Positions 13,424 to 14,882 of a stretch of 14,882 nt of DNA are shown here, in pieces. Location: NCBI GenBank assembly GCA_017454075.1, contig JAFTDQ010000082.1:1-14882 (forward strand), given 5' to 3'. The notes below the pieces were generated by a model, which made no database searches, was not told where the DNA came from, and was given only the letters and a program-made list of their open reading frames with translations. The stretch's first letter is position 1; each line of letters starts with the position of its first letter. The DNA is from Clostridia bacterium (GTDB taxonomy: Bacteria; Bacillota_A; Clostridia; Oscillospirales; CAG-272). A program made the translations under genes and the position numbers.

Positions 13424-14725
13424 ATGACAAAGTATGTTGAGCTATCAAACGAAGAACTTTCCGGGATGCTTTCGTCCTACAAGTCGGTATACCGCGACTA
13501 TAAGGCGCTCGGGCTTTCTCTTAATATGTCAAGGGGCAAGCCGTGCGGAGAACAGCTTGACCTTTCACTCGGGATGATGGACATCCTCGGTTCCGGCTGC
13601 GACCTTGCGTGCGAAGACGGTACCGACTGCCGGAATTACGGGGTTCTCGACGGAATAGAAGAGGCGAAGGAACTTCTTTCACAGCTCACGGAGGTCCGTC
13701 CCGACGAGATAATAATATACGGAAACTCAAGCCTGAACGTAATGTTCGATACCGTTTCCCGCTGCTATACGCACGGCGTCATGGGAAACGTTCCGTGGTG
13801 CCGTCTCGGAGAGCACGGCGTAAAGTTTCTCTGTCCCGTTCCCGGTTATGACAGACATTTCCGGATAACAGAGTATTTCGGGATCGACATGATCAACGTT
13901 CCGATGTATGAGACCGGCCCCGACATGGATATCGTCGAGGAGCTGGTCAGCAGCGACGAGTCGATAAAGGGCATCTGGTGCGTACCGAAATACTCCAATC
14001 CTCAGGGCTATTCATATTCCGATGAAACGGTCAGAAGGTTTGCCGCGCTCCGTCCGAAAGCGAAGGACTTCAGGATTTTCTGGGACAACGCGTATTCGAT
14101 ACACCATCTCTACGACGACAGGCAGGACACGATCCTTGAAATACTCGACGAATGCCGGAAGGCGGGGCACCCCGACATGGTCTATAAATTCGCGTCGACT
14201 TCAAAGATCAGTTTCCCGGGGTCGGGTATCGCCTGCATTGCCGCGTCCCCGAACAACCTTCACGAAATAAAGACTCAGCTCTCCGTCCAGACGATCGGTC
14301 ACGATAAAATCAATCAGCTCCGTCACGTCAGGTTTTTCAGGAACATAGAGGGAATGCGCGAGCACATGAGAAAGCACGCCGAAATCCTCCGTCCCAAATT
14401 CGAATCTGTCGAGGCGATACTCGAACGCGAGCTCGGCGGTCTCGGGATTGCAGAATGGACTACTCCGCACGGCGGGTATTTCATAAGTTTCGATTCCCTT
14501 CCCGGCTGTGCTAAGGCAATCGTTTCAAGATGCAAAAAAGCAGGCGTAACGCTGACGGACGCCGGCGCGACCTATCCTTACGGAAAAGATCCGGACGACA
14601 AAAACATCCGTATCGCTCCGTCATTTCCTCCGCTCGACGATCTGAAGCTTGCAACGGAACTTCTCGCGGTATCTGTAAAGATCGAATCCATCAAGCAGAT
14701 TTTATCTTCAAGAGGAGTTATGTAA
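13424..14725 (+). CDS. Aspartate aminotransferase, class Ic (Corynebacterium type, PF12897-like)
   Basis: This 433-residue cytosolic PLP enzyme interconverts aspartate and 2-oxoglutarate with oxaloacetate and glutamate. It matches, from memory, the Corynebacterium glutamicum AspT over its whole length. Shared blocks are LNMSRGKPCGEQLDL, DGTDCRNYGVLDG, CPVPGYDRHFRITE and VPKYSNPQGYSYSDE. WDNAYSIHHL provides the PLP ring aspartate, and ASTSKISFPGSG holds the Schiff-base lysine Lys261. HGGYFISFD and NIRIAPSFPP with the carboxylate-binding arginine complete the set. I place the start at ATG 13424, 5 nt after GGGGG (13414-13418); GTG at 13421 is too close to it. The gene has its own promoter and is separated from the upstream operon by a terminator. 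A tRNA-Pro gene follows with its own promoter. Aspartate specificity is inferred from the family. Confidence 0.93.
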   Translation: MTKYVELSNEELSGMLSSYKSVYRDYKALGLSLNMSRGKPCGEQLDLSLGMMDILGSGCDLACEDGTDCRNYGVLDGIEEAKELLSQLTEVRPDEIIIYGNSSLNVMFDTVSRCYTHGVMGNVPWCRLGEHGVKFLCPVPGYDRHFRITEYFGIDMINVPMYETGPDMDIVEELVSSDESIKGIWCVPKYSNPQGYSYSDETVRRFAALRPKAKDFRIFWDNAYSIHHLYDDRQDTILEILDECRKAGHPDMVYKFASTSKISFPGSGIACIAASPNNLHEIKTQLSVQTIGHDKINQLRHVRFFRNIEGMREHMRKHAEILRPKFESVEAILERELGGLGIAEWTTPHGGYFISFDSLPGCAKAIVSRCKKAGVTLTDAGATYPYGKDPDDKNIRIAPSFPPLDDLKLATELLAVSVKIESIKQILSSRGVM

Positions 14726-14733
14726 AAAAAGGC

Positions 14734-14762
14734 TTGACATTCCGTCGCCTTTATGATATAAT
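14734..14762 (+). promoter_or_regulatory. Promoter of the tRNA-Pro gene
   Basis: TTGACA (14734-14739), a 17-bp spacer and TATAAT (14757-14762) with an extended TGA match the consensus fully. The predicted start near 14769 leaves a 5' leader of about 24 nt to be removed by RNase P. Confidence 0.9.
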
Positions 14763-14792
14763 TTGCGTCGCCGTCGGATGGCGGCGCAATAG

Positions 14793-14869
14793 CGGGGTGT
14801 GGCTCAGTTCGGTAGAGCGCTTGGTTCGGGACCAAGAGGCCGCTGGTTCAAATCCAGTCACTCCGACCA
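14793..14869 (+). tRNA. tRNA-Pro (anticodon CGG)
   Basis: This 77-nt tRNA has a complete cloverleaf. The acceptor CGGGGTG/CACTCCG has the C1-G72 pair typical of bacterial tRNA-Pro and one G-T wobble. The D arm is GCTC/GAGC, the anticodon stem is CTTGG/CCAAG with loop TTCGGGA (anticodon CGG, reading CCG), and the T arm is GCTGG/CCAGT. The discriminator is A and CCA is encoded. Only 13 bases follow in the window, so a terminator or further tRNAs cannot be judged. Confidence 0.96.
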
Positions 14870-14882
14870 TTTTCCGGGACGC

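Noticed and set aside
14728..14752. AAAGGC/GCCTTT hairpin as terminator of the aminotransferase gene
   Set aside because: Only three GC pairs, a 13-nt loop and three T residues; it also spans the -35 of the tRNA-Pro promoter, so I do not call it.
1..14882. CRISPR array, insertion sequence, riboswitch or rRNA
   Set aside because: No regularly spaced repeats, transposase-like frames, recognisable riboswitch cores or rRNA segments were seen.

Overview
The window looks like chromosomal DNA of a mid-GC member of the Clostridia (Bacillota), probably an uncultured gut-type lineage. I infer this from strong AGGAGG-type ribosome sites, a GTG start, near-consensus TTGACA/TATAAT promoters with exactly 17-bp spacers (several with a TGn extended -10), tRNAs with encoded CCA, a four-cysteine L28, a DUF6873-type protein and a Corynebacterium-type (class Ic) aspartate aminotransferase. 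I see no transposase, phage gene or CRISPR array. No species can be named from sequence reading alone.

Region 1 (1-4705, minus strand) reads as one operon from a strong promoter at 4677-4705. It holds rpmB (L28), a DUF6873-like protein of unknown function, murC, aspS and the 5' part of a larA-type lactate racemase gene that runs off the left edge. The genes are packed or overlapping: 20 bp, 17-nt overlap, 22 bp, and a 1-nt TGATG overlap. Translation, wall-precursor synthesis and an alpha-hydroxyacid racemase are therefore likely co-expressed.

Region 2 (4722-6330) has a minus-strand class-3 lipase-like lipoprotein gene, then a plus-strand tRNA-Val(GAC) gene with its own promoter and a perfect 17-bp-arm terminator. 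The last 20 nt of that tRNA are repeated exactly 157 bp downstream, followed by a second terminator. The segment between the copies is rich in hairpins and is the oddest stretch of non-coding DNA here.

Region 3 (6331-7953) is a two-gene minus-strand unit: a metallophosphoesterase, then a histidine phosphatase, from a perfect TTGACA-17-TATAAT promoter. That promoter lies back to back with the plus-strand promoter of region 4, the two -35 boxes being 11 bp apart.

Region 4 (7925-13353, plus strand) is a three-gene unit: a GH36 alpha-galactosidase-like enzyme, a glutamine-dependent asparagine synthetase (AsnB/AsnH type), and an ATP-grasp protein strongly resembling the Enterococcus faecium D-aspartate ligase. 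In lactic acid bacteria, a D-Asp ligase plus an AsnH-type amidotransferase build the D-Asp/D-isoAsn cross-bridge of peptidoglycan. The adjacent pair here is therefore a candidate wall-bridge module. The unit ends in a terminator whose loop contains the -10 box of the next promoter.

Region 5 (13306-14882) carries the aspartate aminotransferase gene and a tRNA-Pro(CGG) gene, each with its own consensus promoter. Aspartate recurs through the window as product or substrate: AspRS, asparagine synthetase, D-Asp-ligase-like ATP-grasp, and aspartate aminotransferase.
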